DNA of 64,000 bases from an uncultured Blautia sp. (GCA_934371915.1 CAKROE010000004.1:1-64000); one strand, 5' to 3'; shown: positions 1-8,471, numbered from the stretch's first letter. Numbers and translations: made by a program. Notes: generated from the sequence alone by a model not told the origin.

Positions 1-845
1 ACTACGGAAGATACTGCAACAACTTCCTTCTCTGCGATACATGGAAGGTTGTTATCGAATGTACATCCGTTTACGATGTCCTGAGCTGCTTTACGGATAT
101 CTGCTGTCTCATCAACAACTGCCGGCGGGTTACCAGCTCCGGCTCCGATTCCTCTCTTACCGGAGGAAAGAACTGCTGTAACAACACCAGGGCCGCCTGT
201 TGCAGCGATCAGCGGAATATCTTTATGTTTCATCATGATATTGCTTGTTTCAAGAGTAGGTTTCTCTACTGTTACGGCAATGTTGTCCGGGCCGCCTGCT
301 TCAAGAGAAGCTTCGTTTACCAGATTGATTGCGAAAATAGAGGTTTTGATTGCTGCCGGATGCGGGTTAAATACTACTGTATTTCCGCCTGCCAGCATAC
401 CGATTGTATTACAGAGTACTGTTTCACTCGGGTTGGTACATGGTGTGATCGCACCGATTACGCCAAACGGTCCCATCTCGATCAGAGTCAGTCCTCTGTC
501 TCCTGACCATGCAGTTGTTGTGATATCTTCGGTACCAGGTGTCTTGTCTGCTACCAGATGATGTTTCAGGATCTTGTCTCCTACGTTGCCCATTCCTGTC
601 TCATCAACGCCCATACGAGCCATAACTTCTGCATTTTCTTTGATTTTTTTACGGATGCAGGTGATGATTTTTTCTCTCTGATCCATGGACATTTTCTTTA
701 CGATCAGTTCTGCTTTCTTAGCAGCTTCGATCGCATCATTCATTTCTTTGAAAACGCCATGTTTTCCTGTCGGAGCATCTGCAATCTGCATTTTTGCCAT
801 TACTTCCTGTACAATATCCTGTACCATGCTCTCACTGATTGGCAT
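1..845 (-). CDS. CoA-acylating propionaldehyde/acetaldehyde dehydrogenase (PduP/EutE type), partial
   Basis: Oxidises propanal made by the diol dehydratase to propionyl-CoA with NAD+, inside a bacterial microcompartment. The first 281 residues are present; the rest lies beyond the left edge. The catalytic cysteine is visible in the motif NNLPCIAEK, at residue 269. The N-terminus (residues 3-18, ESMVQDIVQEVMAKMQ) is an amphipathic helix of the kind that targets PduP-like enzymes to the shell lumen, followed by a short linker before the dehydrogenase fold. Start chosen from an AAAGGAGG site 8 bases before ATG. It lies 42 bases after the aldolase in the same direction. Family assignment is firm; preference for C2 or C3 aldehyde is inferred from the neighbours. 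Confidence 0.92.
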   Translation of the reverse strand, partial: MPISESMVQDIVQEVMAKMQIADAPTGKHGVFKEMNDAIEAAKKAELIVKKMSMDQREKIITCIRKKIKENAEVMARMGVDETGMGNVGDKILKHHLVADKTPGTEDITTTAWSGDRGLTLIEMGPFGVIGAITPCTNPSETVLCNTIGMLAGGNTVVFNPHPAAIKTSIFAINLVNEASLEAGGPDNIAVTVEKPTLETSNIMMKHKDIPLIAATGGPGVVTAVLSSGKRGIGAGAGNPPAVVDETADIRKAAQDIVNGCTFDNNLPCIAEKEVVAVSSV

Positions 846-887
846 GAGATTGTCCTCCTTTAATATCTACCTTATCTGGAATTCAGA

Positions 888-1757
888 TTATTTCAGTCCA
901 AGCTGTGCCATAACCTGTTTTGTGATGTTTGCAACCAGTTCTGCATCAGCGTTTCCAGCTGCCGGAGCTGCTTCTTTTGAACAGTCACCACCAACGAAAT
1001 CATACTGATATCCCGGGAACTGTTTGTAATCTTCATTGTGGCATGCACCGCCGCAGTTATGGCAGTTAACACCGTCTTTATTCTGGCAAAGGCTTGCAGG
1101 ATGTTTTCCCGGCATACCGAATTTACGACGGATTTCATACAGTTTCTTGATGTTTTCTTTATCGAATTCCTTCGGTCCGCCGAGCAGTTTGCTCTGATAC
1201 AGAAGCTGTGCGTAGAATTCTACGGATTCCATCTTCATGTATGCAGCGTTCAGGTCTGTGCTCCATGTAAGAGCTCCGTGGTTCTCAAGAAGAACTGCAT
1301 CAAAATATGGAAGATATTTTTCAAGGTTGTCCGGAATTTCCATTGTGGAAGGTGTACCGTACTCAGCGATCGGAACGCATCCAAGAGCGATAACTGCTTC
1401 CGGCATGATCGGCTGTGTAAGCGGGATACCAGCGATAGCGAAGGATGTAGCATAGATTGGATGAGCATGTACTACAGATCCTACGTCTGGTCTCTTCTGA
1501 TATACTCTCATATGCATTTTGATCTCAGAAGATGGTTTGAATCCCGGGTTAGCCTGGATTACGTTACCCTGAGCATCTACTTTACAGATGAACTCTGGTG
1601 TCATGAAACCTTTGGATACACCTGTTGGTGTGCAGAGGAATTCGTTGTCATTCAGTTTTACGGAGATGTTTCCGTCGTTTGCTGCAACCATGTTACGGTT
1701 GTAGATACGTCTTCCGATGTCACAGATCTGTTTTTTGATTTCAAATTCGTTTACCAT
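888..1757 (-). CDS. Class II aldolase (fuculose/rhamnulose-1-phosphate aldolase type) with C-terminal encapsulation peptide
   Basis: Zinc aldolase expected to split L-fuculose-1-phosphate or L-rhamnulose-1-phosphate into dihydroxyacetone phosphate and lactaldehyde. Seen: the NDGNIS substrate loop, the paired metal histidines in VVHAHPIYA and a third in ENHGALTW. At 289 residues it is about 70 longer than the FucA core. The extension has a cysteine-rich segment (Cys 224, 232, 235, 239, 259) and ends with the helix ELVANITKQVMAQLGLK, which resembles microcompartment encapsulation peptides. Such tailed aldolases are known from glycyl-radical fucose/rhamnose compartments. It has its own promoter and a repeat cluster upstream, so it can be expressed separately from the dehydratase. 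Which deoxysugar it serves cannot be told. Confidence 0.9.
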   Translation of the reverse strand: MVNEFEIKKQICDIGRRIYNRNMVAANDGNISVKLNDNEFLCTPTGVSKGFMTPEFICKVDAQGNVIQANPGFKPSSEIKMHMRVYQKRPDVGSVVHAHPIYATSFAIAGIPLTQPIMPEAVIALGCVPIAEYGTPSTMEIPDNLEKYLPYFDAVLLENHGALTWSTDLNAAYMKMESVEFYAQLLYQSKLLGGPKEFDKENIKKLYEIRRKFGMPGKHPASLCQNKDGVNCHNCGGACHNEDYKQFPGYQYDFVGGDCSKEAAPAAGNADAELVANITKQVMAQLGLK

Positions 1758-1855
1758 GCTTATTTTCCTCCTAAAGCAATTTGGTTTTGCTGCTGTCCTT
1801 CTACTATATGTACAGTAAAAGACAGCCGCAGGTTTTTTATTTTATTTCTAAGGAG

Positions 1856-1884
1856 ATTTTACTCCTTATAGACGAGATTGTCAA
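1856..1884 (-). promoter_or_regulatory. Sigma-A promoter of the aldolase
   Basis: Reading on the minus strand: TTGACA, a 17-base spacer, then TAAAAT. It sits about 100 bases before the aldolase start, with the direct-repeat cluster immediately upstream of the -35. Confidence 0.75.
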
Positions 1885-1890
1885 GAATTT

Positions 1891-1945
1891 ATCGTTGTTT
1901 TTTGTTGTTTTTGTTGTGAAAAAAATGTTGTTTTTGTTGTTTTTC
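1891..1945. promoter_or_regulatory. Direct-repeat operator cluster upstream of the aldolase promoter
   Basis: Tandem copies of GTTGTTTTT (AAAAACAAC on the minus strand), about five in 55 bases, in two blocks separated by an A-run. The cluster ends at the stop codon of the activase and begins 6 bases upstream of the -35 of the aldolase promoter. A cluster of the same unit stands at 5410-5467 before the dehydratase promoter. Head-to-tail A/T-rich units of this kind fit a DeoR-family regulator, but the regulator itself is not in the window. Confidence 0.6.
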
Positions 1946-1947
1946 GA

Positions 1948-2739
1948 TCATCCACCGATCTGAACACGCAAAGAACTCACGGATTCTGCTGCTTTCTTCA
2001 ATGTCTCCATATGTTCTTTCGTCGGTGGCAGAATTCCTTCCATTAAATATGGTCTGCCAAGACCGATGTACTTATCCTGTCCGAGGCGGTGATACGGAAG
2101 CAGATGAAGCTGTTCCACACCCGGAAGGGTATCGGCAAAACGTGCAATCCCTTGGATTTCCTCGATCGTATCATTAAACGTCGGAATAACCGGCACGCGG
2201 ATGATAAGTTTGCATTTACCTGAAAGCGCAACTTTGCGGGCATTTTCCATCATCAGATCATTCGGTCTGCCGGTGAACTCCTTGTGTTTCGCCGGATTGG
2301 TATGTTTGATGTCCATCAGATAAAGATCAAGATACGGTAAAATCGTCTCAATTGTCTCAAATGGTGCACATGCCATACTCTCAAGTGCAGTGTTGATTCC
2401 ATGCTCCTTGGCTGCACGGAGAAGATCACGAGCAAACTCCGGCTGGCAGAGGCTCTCGCCTCCGGAAAGGGTAAGTCCTCCTCCGGAACGCCGGTAATAT
2501 GGCCTGTCCTCTTCAACGACCTTGATCATTTCCTCTACAGTCACATCCCTGCCGATCACCTTATCCTCACCGAGTACTTTCATCGTCTGGATCTTGTATT
2601 CCTGCGATTCCGGATTACAGCACCAGCGGCATCGAAGTACACAGCCTTTCAGAAAAACGATCGTACGGATTCCCGGACCATCATGAACAGAATAACGCTG
2701 GATATCGAAAATACGACCTTTTGTCTGTAAATAATCCAT
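1948..2739 (-). CDS. Glycyl-radical enzyme activating protein (radical SAM)
   Basis: Uses S-adenosylmethionine and a [4Fe-4S] cluster to abstract a hydrogen and place the glycyl radical on the neighbouring dehydratase. The cluster-binding motif CVLRCRWC (CxxxCxxC) lies at residues 32-39, after the family signature DIQRYSVHDGPGIRT. A GGE-like SAM-contact motif (LSGGESL) follows. At 263 residues it has no room for the two-ferredoxin insert found in many activases, which places it with the short activases seen with propanediol dehydratase in fucose/rhamnose microcompartments. It starts 12 bases after the dehydratase stop, so the two are co-transcribed. Confidence 0.94.
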   Translation of the reverse strand: MDYLQTKGRIFDIQRYSVHDGPGIRTIVFLKGCVLRCRWCCNPESQEYKIQTMKVLGEDKVIGRDVTVEEMIKVVEEDRPYYRRSGGGLTLSGGESLCQPEFARDLLRAAKEHGINTALESMACAPFETIETILPYLDLYLMDIKHTNPAKHKEFTGRPNDLMMENARKVALSGKCKLIIRVPVIPTFNDTIEEIQGIARFADTLPGVEQLHLLPYHRLGQDKYIGLGRPYLMEGILPPTKEHMETLKKAAESVSSLRVQIGG

Positions 2740-2751
2740 AGTTTTTTCCTT

Positions 2752-5271
2752 TTAGAAGCCCTGCTCGGTTCTTCTGATAATATCATCCTGGAGGGAACGT
2801 GACAGTGTTGTGAACAATGCGCTGTATCCGGCAACACGCACAACCAGATGCGCATAATTTTCCGGATGCTTCTGAGCATCAAGCAATGTCTCTCTGTCAA
2901 CTACATTAAACTGCATATGCATACCCTTCTGATCGAAGAAAGTACGGATCAGCGCAACAAATTTTTCCAGTCCCTCTCTGCCTGCAAGTGCGGATGGATG
3001 GAACTTCTGGTTAAACAGTGTTCCGTTGGATACGATGAAGTGATCCAGTCGGGAAACAGAAGTTGCCGCTGCGGTTGGTCCCTTGACATCCTTTCCTGCG
3101 GATGGAGAAACGCCATCAGCTACCGGTGTATGCGCATAACGTCCATCCGGTGTAGCTCCTGTCTGTCCGCCAAGCGGTACGTTTGCAGATACCGGGTAAA
3201 GTCCTGCCTGATAATGACCGCCACGTGGATTCATGTATTTCTGCAGCGGGCGGCTGTATGTATAAGCAACATCTCTTGCAAAATAATCCACATCATCGAT
3301 TGCATTACCAAACTTCGGAACTTCATCGATCATATGATGGAGCTCTGTAAATCTGCGGAGCTGCTCTTCGGTAGGTTTCAGTCTCATAACAGTCTGAAGG
3401 ACTGCCTTTGCAGTGTCTGTATTTACTGCCATGCCTGCGTCCTGCATTCCCTTAAGGATCATTTCCGACATGTCAGAAACGGACTGCTGATCCAGGCCCT
3501 TGTCATAGTTCCATGCCAGAGCCTGTTTGTACTCTTCCATGGAGACTTTCTTATCTTCATATACAAGCTTACGGATCGCATATAAAGAGTCAGCCATGTT
3601 CGCAATACCGAAGCCCTGCGGACCGGTAAAGTTATAAACAGCTCCACCCTCCTGTACGGAAAGGCCTCTGCTGAGACAGTCATCCACCATACAGGATTCA
3701 TATGGAAGCGGTACTCTCTCTGCATGTGCCACGTCGATCGCGTTGTCGGCATTGACCATCAGAGAAATACAGTATTCCATCTGTTTCTTGTATGCATCAA
3801 AGAATTCTTCGAATGTTGTCATCTTAGTAACATCACCGGTCTGAATACCAACCAGCTCACCCTTGTCCATACCATTGGAGAATACGAGTTCAAGCGGGCG
3901 GCACATGTTGAAGAATGCTGCATCGTGCCATCCGTCTGTCTTACCTGCTTTCTGTGGTTCTACACATCCGATGATATTGTATTCTCTCGCATCTTCCAGA
4001 GTCAGTCCTCTGTTCTGTAATGCCGGAATGATAACTTCATCATTGTAATATGCCGGAAGTCCGATACCGGTTCTGGTAAGCTCGGCTGCCTTGATCAGCA
4101 GTTCATGCGGGGAACCGTTCCATACTCGGATGGAAAGAGACGGCATCGGCAGATGTACATGCATGGATGCAAGAATACACATAACGGAAAGATCATTTGT
4201 CACATCGTTTCCGTATTTGTCCTGTCCGCCTACGATCAGGTTCTGGAAAAGGCTGTAACCTGCAAATCCCTCTGCGGATGCTGCATCACGTACTTTGTTA
4301 AGGTCGTTGAGTTTGACCCAGATACAGTCAAGGAGTTCCTGCGCTGCTTCTCTTGTAATGACACCTTTATCAATATCCTCCTTATAATAAGGATACATAT
4401 ACTGGTCAAAACGTCCCGGTGAAATAGAATGTCCGCTGGATTCAACCTGCAGAAGCTGCTGTACAAACCAGAAGGACTGACATGCTTCGTAGAAGCTGGT
4501 CGCTCCGTTTGCCGGAACACGGCTGCAGTTCTCTGAAATCTGTAAAAGTTCCTGTTTGCGTACCGGATCGGTGCATTCCGCTGCCATCTGGGATGCCAGT
4601 TCTGCATAACGTTCTGCATACTCGATAACCGCCTGGCAGGAAACGATCACTGCATTAAGGAAATGGCTCTTCTTTGCATAATTGCCATCGCCGACCTGAC
4701 ATTTCTCCAGTTCTGCACGGGCTTTATCAATGATTCCTTTATAACCGATTGCAAGAACTTCTTCATATTTAACAGTTACATGTCCCACACCGTTGTAGAA
4801 ATAGTTACCCGGTGTAAAAATGTTGTGCTCAATTGCTTTGATTGCCTCAGGAGCCATATAGGATGTAGCAAGTTCGCTGGAGGTTTTGCCCTTCCAGTAT
4901 TTATGTACTTCTCTCAGCTCTGCTTTGGTCTCTTCAGCAATGTAAAACGGATCCGCTGTTCTTGTTGCAACAGTATCCAGCTCATCCTCCAGCCACTGGT
5001 AAGAAAATTCCGGGAATGTCTGGCATCCTCTCGGTGCGATCGTGCTGCTTCCTACGATCAGCTCATTATCACGAATGATAATCGGAATATTCCGGAGAAT
5101 GTGAGCAAAAGCTTCCGCGCGTCTGGTAATCACCGGCTGCCCTTCGGTAGCCTTATAGGATTCCGTAATGAGTTTTGCTCTGGCAGATTCGATCACCGGC
5201 ATCTTTGCATAAAGTGCTTCGATCAGCTTCGGGATTCTGGATGATTTTGGAATGTCTGTGGTATTAAACAT
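2752..5271 (-). CDS. Glycyl-radical 1,2-propanediol (glycerol) dehydratase
   Basis: B12-independent diol dehydratase converting 1,2-propanediol to propanal. The catalytic cysteine is in the loop IIGCVEPQ (Cys 436) and the radical glycine in RVAGYSALF (Gly 815), 25 residues from the C-terminus. A single cysteine followed by VEP marks the dehydratase branch; pyruvate formate-lyases have two cysteines. Length (839) fits the family. The ATG at 5271 is preferred over the in-frame GTG at 5277, which is too close to the AAAGGAG site. Next come the activase and aldolase, so propanediol rather than glycerol is the likelier substrate; choline lyase is unlikely in this context. Confidence 0.93.
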   Translation of the reverse strand: MFNTTDIPKSSRIPKLIEALYAKMPVIESARAKLITESYKATEGQPVITRRAEAFAHILRNIPIIIRDNELIVGSSTIAPRGCQTFPEFSYQWLEDELDTVATRTADPFYIAEETKAELREVHKYWKGKTSSELATSYMAPEAIKAIEHNIFTPGNYFYNGVGHVTVKYEEVLAIGYKGIIDKARAELEKCQVGDGNYAKKSHFLNAVIVSCQAVIEYAERYAELASQMAAECTDPVRKQELLQISENCSRVPANGATSFYEACQSFWFVQQLLQVESSGHSISPGRFDQYMYPYYKEDIDKGVITREAAQELLDCIWVKLNDLNKVRDAASAEGFAGYSLFQNLIVGGQDKYGNDVTNDLSVMCILASMHVHLPMPSLSIRVWNGSPHELLIKAAELTRTGIGLPAYYNDEVIIPALQNRGLTLEDAREYNIIGCVEPQKAGKTDGWHDAAFFNMCRPLELVFSNGMDKGELVGIQTGDVTKMTTFEEFFDAYKKQMEYCISLMVNADNAIDVAHAERVPLPYESCMVDDCLSRGLSVQEGGAVYNFTGPQGFGIANMADSLYAIRKLVYEDKKVSMEEYKQALAWNYDKGLDQQSVSDMSEMILKGMQDAGMAVNTDTAKAVLQTVMRLKPTEEQLRRFTELHHMIDEVPKFGNAIDDVDYFARDVAYTYSRPLQKYMNPRGGHYQAGLYPVSANVPLGGQTGATPDGRYAHTPVADGVSPSAGKDVKGPTAAATSVSRLDHFIVSNGTLFNQKFHPSALAGREGLEKFVALIRTFFDQKGMHMQFNVVDRETLLDAQKHPENYAHLVVRVAGYSALFTTLSRSLQDDIIRRTEQGF

Positions 5272-5360
5272 CTCCACACTTCTCCTTTCTCATGGTGTCC
5301 AAAAACGCCATATCTCATATGTATCAGAAGGCGCTGAGACGCCACGATTCATATAGAATC

Positions 5361-5389
5361 ATTATACCTTACAAGCTTTTATATGTCAA
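5361..5389 (-). promoter_or_regulatory. Consensus sigma-A promoter of the dehydratase operon
   Basis: Minus strand TTGACA, 17 bases, TATAAT: a perfect consensus. Transcription should start near 5354, inside the small inverted repeat GATTC-ATATA-GAATC (5346-5360). The repeat cluster lies just upstream of the -35. A perfect promoter on a catabolic operon suggests it is normally held off by a repressor. Confidence 0.85.
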
Positions 5390-5409
5390 CAAAATCCAAC
5401 ATTATTTAT

Positions 5410-5467
5410 TTGTTTTTTACGAGGTTTTTGTTGTGGTTTTTGTTGGTTTCGTGTTGGTTTTTGTTTG
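5410..5467. promoter_or_regulatory. Direct-repeat operator cluster upstream of the dehydratase promoter
   Basis: Several copies of GGTTTTTGTTG and close variants in tandem over about 58 bases, matching the unit found at 1891-1945 before the aldolase promoter. It sits 20 bases above the -35 of the dehydratase promoter and also just upstream of the plus-strand PHP gene, so it could serve both directions. Binding by a DeoR-type regulator is inferred. Confidence 0.6.
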
Positions 5468-5587
5468 AAATCCAATTTTCGGGTTGACTTTTCAAGAACA
5501 GACTGCCATACTGGTTTTAGAAGATTTTATATTGTATTGACAGTTCGAATTATATAAAAAATTAATTCCTTGAAAGGAGGATTTTTC

Positions 5588-6301
5588 ATGTATCTTTCTG
5601 ATATACATACGCATTCGATTGCAAGCGGCCACGGAACATCCTGTACCATCTCAGATATGGCAAAGGCTGCTTCCAGGAAAGGACTGAAACTGCTCGGCAT
5701 CACGGATCATGGTCCGGGAACGCTTGCCGCAGGAACTTCTTCTTATTTCAGGAGTCTTACCTACGCGCCGAAAAAGAGATTTGGGATTGAGTTATTATTT
5801 GGAGTGGAATTAAATATTCTGGATACGGAGGGACATCTGGATCTGAATGATGAACTGCTCAGCGAACTGGATTATGCAATCGCAAGTATGCATGCGCAGA
5901 ATTATAAGAGCGGTACTGTCGAAGAAAATACGAGTGCTTATCTGAATGCGATGAGGCACCCCTGTGTAAAGGTGCTTGGACATTGTGATAATCCTGCTTT
6001 TCCTGCAGATTATGAGACACTGGCTTTCGGTGCAAAGGAATATGGGGTGATTTTTGAGATCAATGAAGCTTCGCTGATGCCGGACGGTTATCGTGGAGAT
6101 ACACGGGATAATAACAAAGAGATCTTAAAATGCTGCAGGAAGCTTGAGATTCCGATCGTGCTGTCGAGTGACAGTCATGGAGCGGAGCATGTTGGGGAGT
6201 TTACGTATGGGGCGGAGTTTGTACATGAAATGATGTTTCCAGAAAGACTGATATTAAATAATGATATTCCCCGGTTGAAGATGATACTGAGCGAGAGGTG
6301 A
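5588..6301 (+). CDS. PHP-domain phosphatase/hydrolase (YcdX-like)
   Basis: A metal-dependent phosphoesterase of the polymerase-and-histidinol-phosphatase fold. Metal-binding motifs are visible: DIHTHS near the start, ITDHGPG, LGHCDNP and SSDSHGAEH. The start at 5588 has an AAAGGAGG site; an ATG 18 bases earlier overlaps that site and is unlikely. Length 237 fits stand-alone PHP proteins. A related gene (roughly 45% identical by eye) is at 57551-58273. Its last ~30 bases are part of the direct repeat at 6269-6680, a copy of which lies beyond the next gene. Substrate unknown. Confidence 0.87.
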   Translation: MYLSDIHTHSIASGHGTSCTISDMAKAASRKGLKLLGITDHGPGTLAAGTSSYFRSLTYAPKKRFGIELLFGVELNILDTEGHLDLNDELLSELDYAIASMHAQNYKSGTVEENTSAYLNAMRHPCVKVLGHCDNPAFPADYETLAFGAKEYGVIFEINEASLMPDGYRGDTRDNNKEILKCCRKLEIPIVLSSDSHGAEHVGEFTYGAEFVHEMMFPERLILNNDIPRLKMILSER

Positions 6302-6680
6302 ATAAATACGCTGGTCCAAGAAAAACATCATTCAAAGTGATTTGTATTATATAACGAAAAAGAGAACAACATCCTGTTTCATTGACACGTTGCATTTCCG
6401 GATTCTTCCCGCGCATCTATGGATGACTGCTTTTGCAAACTCGCACCATGCGGTGCTCAGACAGTGCAACGCAGTCATCATTAGCGCAGTCAGAATCTGT
6501 GGAAATTTACTATGTCAATTCAGCAGGATGTTGTTTCTTTTTCTGTGTATAGAATATTTTAGTTTTGAATGGTGTTCTCTTTTCTGCTAAGTAGATATCC
6601 TAATATTCGCTGCTCTGTGATTCCGTATCATCTTTGTGATGCCACCACGCCCCGTGGGTGGACCGCAACCTTCGGCTGCT
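6269..6680. repeat. Direct repeat, copy 1 (~412 bp), containing a 254-bp palindrome
   Basis: Nearly identical to 8059-8471. It begins inside the 3' end of the PHP gene, so the copy downstream carries a fragment of that gene's end. Within it, 6323-6576 is an imperfect palindrome centred exactly at 6449/6450, with matching arms such as ACATCATTCAAA against TTTGAATGGTGT and AACAACATCCTG against CAGGATGTTGTT. The tip is GCACC-ATGC-GGTGC. Smaller hairpins (CCACG-CCC-CGTGG; GCAAC-CTTCG-GCTGC) close the repeat. No coding potential is evident. Confidence 0.88.
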
Positions 6681-6703
6681 ATAAGAACCATATTGGGGAA
6701 TGT

Positions 6704-7978
6704 TTATTTTACGGTGATCGTAATAGTTTTGGATTTTTTGTTGTAGATTCCTTTTCCTTTGGCGGTAACGGTAATCTTGTATTTGCCTTTTGGAGTGCCT
6801 TTTTTGATGGTAACTTGACCTTTGGCTGAGACGGTCACATATTTTGGTTTTGATGACTTATATGAAACCTTTCCCTGAGCTTTTGTTACCTTAACCGTGA
6901 AGGTTTTTGCTTTTTTCTTTACTGCCGAAGCTTTAATCTTCTGATTTTTGGTAACTACTTTCAGTGGATTGGATGCTTTCTTTACGGTAAGTGTAACTAC
7001 CTTTGACGTTTTTCCGGTTTTGATCGTGATTTTCACTGTACCGGCAAACTTCTTCGGAACAGTTACCTTACCAGAAGAAGATACTTTTACTTTGGCATTG
7101 TTGCTCTTATAAGTAAGTTTCGCTCCATTAGAGGCTTTTGCACCGATTGTCCAGGACTGGCTTTTGGAAGCGCTGGCTGTCATGGTTTTGTCGGATGCCT
7201 TGATGGTAACACCGGTTGTTTTTTTGTCAAGTAAAACAAAAGTAACATTGCCGCTCTTTCCTGCATATTCCTCTTCTGCTGCGGAGCCGGAATAACCATA
7301 AACCGTTATAGGTGTACTTCCAAACGCCTTAGCTCCTATGTATGTAACATTCGCCGGTATCGTGATGCTTTTTAGGGATGGACAATCATTGAATGCCCAT
7401 ATACCAATCTCACGCAGCCCGGTACCGAGAGTTACACTTGAAAGCGAACTGCAGCCTTCAAATGCACTGATTCCTATTTTCTTTATAGTATTTGGAAGAA
7501 CAATGCTTTTCAGTTTGACACAGCCCTGAAAAGCCTCCCTATATATCTCCTGCAATTTTTTAGGTAAAACAATACTTTCCAGATTTTTGCAGTTTTCAAA
7601 TGCACCCTGTCCTATCGTGGTTACTGTATCCGGCACGACAACATTTCTTACTGTTCCGTTACTCATGATATTAAATATATCTGCCGCAAGACCAACTACA
7701 GGTAATTCCTTTCCATCAATCTCTCTTGTGGCAGGAAGCTCAATTACTTCCGGAAATCCCGCAGTATTCCATGCTGTTAAGAGAATCACACCATCATTGG
7801 TATCATTCTTCGTCCATGAATAATAAACCCCTTTATAGAATTGAGATTGATAAGCCGAATCGTCTGCTTCATAGGCCACCGCCTGGTCTGTAAAATCTGC
7901 CGCGGAAACGCTGCCGCCGCAAAGGCTCACTGCCATCAATGCAGAAAGACCGAATGCTGCAATTTTTTTGATTTTCAT
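6704..7978 (-). CDS. Secreted BspA-like leucine-rich-repeat protein with Ig-like C-terminal domains
   Basis: Probable surface or secreted protein. Residues 1-27 are a signal peptide ending GGSVSAA. Residues about 50-240 hold LRR_5 repeats (for example FENCKNLESIVLPKKLQEI, FQGCVKLKSIVLPNTIKKI, FEGCSSLSSVTLGTGLREI). The lysine-rich remainder looks like two Ig-like bacterial domains (Big family), each with a SSSGKVTV or SAKGQVTI turn. No LPXTG anchor or membrane tail is seen, so release or ionic attachment to the wall is likely. BspA-type LRR proteins often take part in adhesion; the ligand is unknown. The gene is alone, read against its neighbours, and lies exactly between two copies of a 412-bp direct repeat, which suggests insertion or duplication. 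Confidence 0.85.
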   Translation of the reverse strand: MKIKKIAAFGLSALMAVSLCGGSVSAADFTDQAVAYEADDSAYQSQFYKGVYYSWTKNDTNDGVILLTAWNTAGFPEVIELPATREIDGKELPVVGLAADIFNIMSNGTVRNVVVPDTVTTIGQGAFENCKNLESIVLPKKLQEIYREAFQGCVKLKSIVLPNTIKKIGISAFEGCSSLSSVTLGTGLREIGIWAFNDCPSLKSITIPANVTYIGAKAFGSTPITVYGYSGSAAEEEYAGKSGNVTFVLLDKKTTGVTIKASDKTMTASASKSQSWTIGAKASNGAKLTYKSNNAKVKVSSSGKVTVPKKFAGTVKITIKTGKTSKVVTLTVKKASNPLKVVTKNQKIKASAVKKKAKTFTVKVTKAQGKVSYKSSKPKYVTVSAKGQVTIKKGTPKGKYKITVTAKGKGIYNKKSKTITITVK

Positions 7979-8058
7979 ACGCTTACTCCTTTTCTGTTTT
8001 TGTTACTACCACGATACCAAAAAAAGAGAAGAAAAGCAACTGGCTTTGTATAATTTTC

Positions 8059-8471
8059 CCCCGGTTGAAGATGATACTGAGTGAGAGATGAATGAATACG
8101 CTGGTCCAAGGAAAATATCATTCAAAGTGATTTATGTTATATAACGAAAAAGAGAACAACATCCTGTTTCATTGACACGTTGCATTTCCGGATTCTTCCC
8201 GCGCATCTATGGATGACTGCTTTTGCAAACTCGCACCTGTCGGTGCTCAAACAGTGCAACGCAGTCATCATTAGCGCAGTCAGAATCTACGGAAATTTAC
8301 CAGGTCAATTCAGCAGGATGTTGTTTCTTTTTCTGTGTATAGAATATTTTAGTTTTGAATGGTGTTCTCTTTTTTGCCAGGTAGATATCCTAATATTCGC
8401 TGCTCTGTGGTTCCGTATCATCTTTGTGATGCCACCACGCCCCGTGGGAATTTTCGCAGCCTTCGGCTGCT
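8059..8471. repeat. Direct repeat, copy 2 (~412 bp), containing a 254-bp palindrome
   Basis: Second copy of 6269-6680. It starts with about 30 bases matching the end of the PHP gene, then the palindrome 8113-8366 centred at 8239/8240. The tip is GCACC-TGTC-GGTGC: the loop differs from copy 1 (ATGC) while the stem is kept. At the end the hairpin GCAGC-CTTCG-GCTGC is fully paired here. Confidence 0.88.

Noticed and set aside
235-561. Open frames opposite the aldehyde dehydrogenase, and many similar long frames opposite other genes
   Set aside because: They lie antisense to well-supported genes, lack ribosome sites and give compositions typical of chance frames.
5535-5560. TTGACA near 5535 as -35 of the PHP gene
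   Set aside because: The nearest TATAAA-like box is about 10 bases away, too close for a sigma-A promoter.
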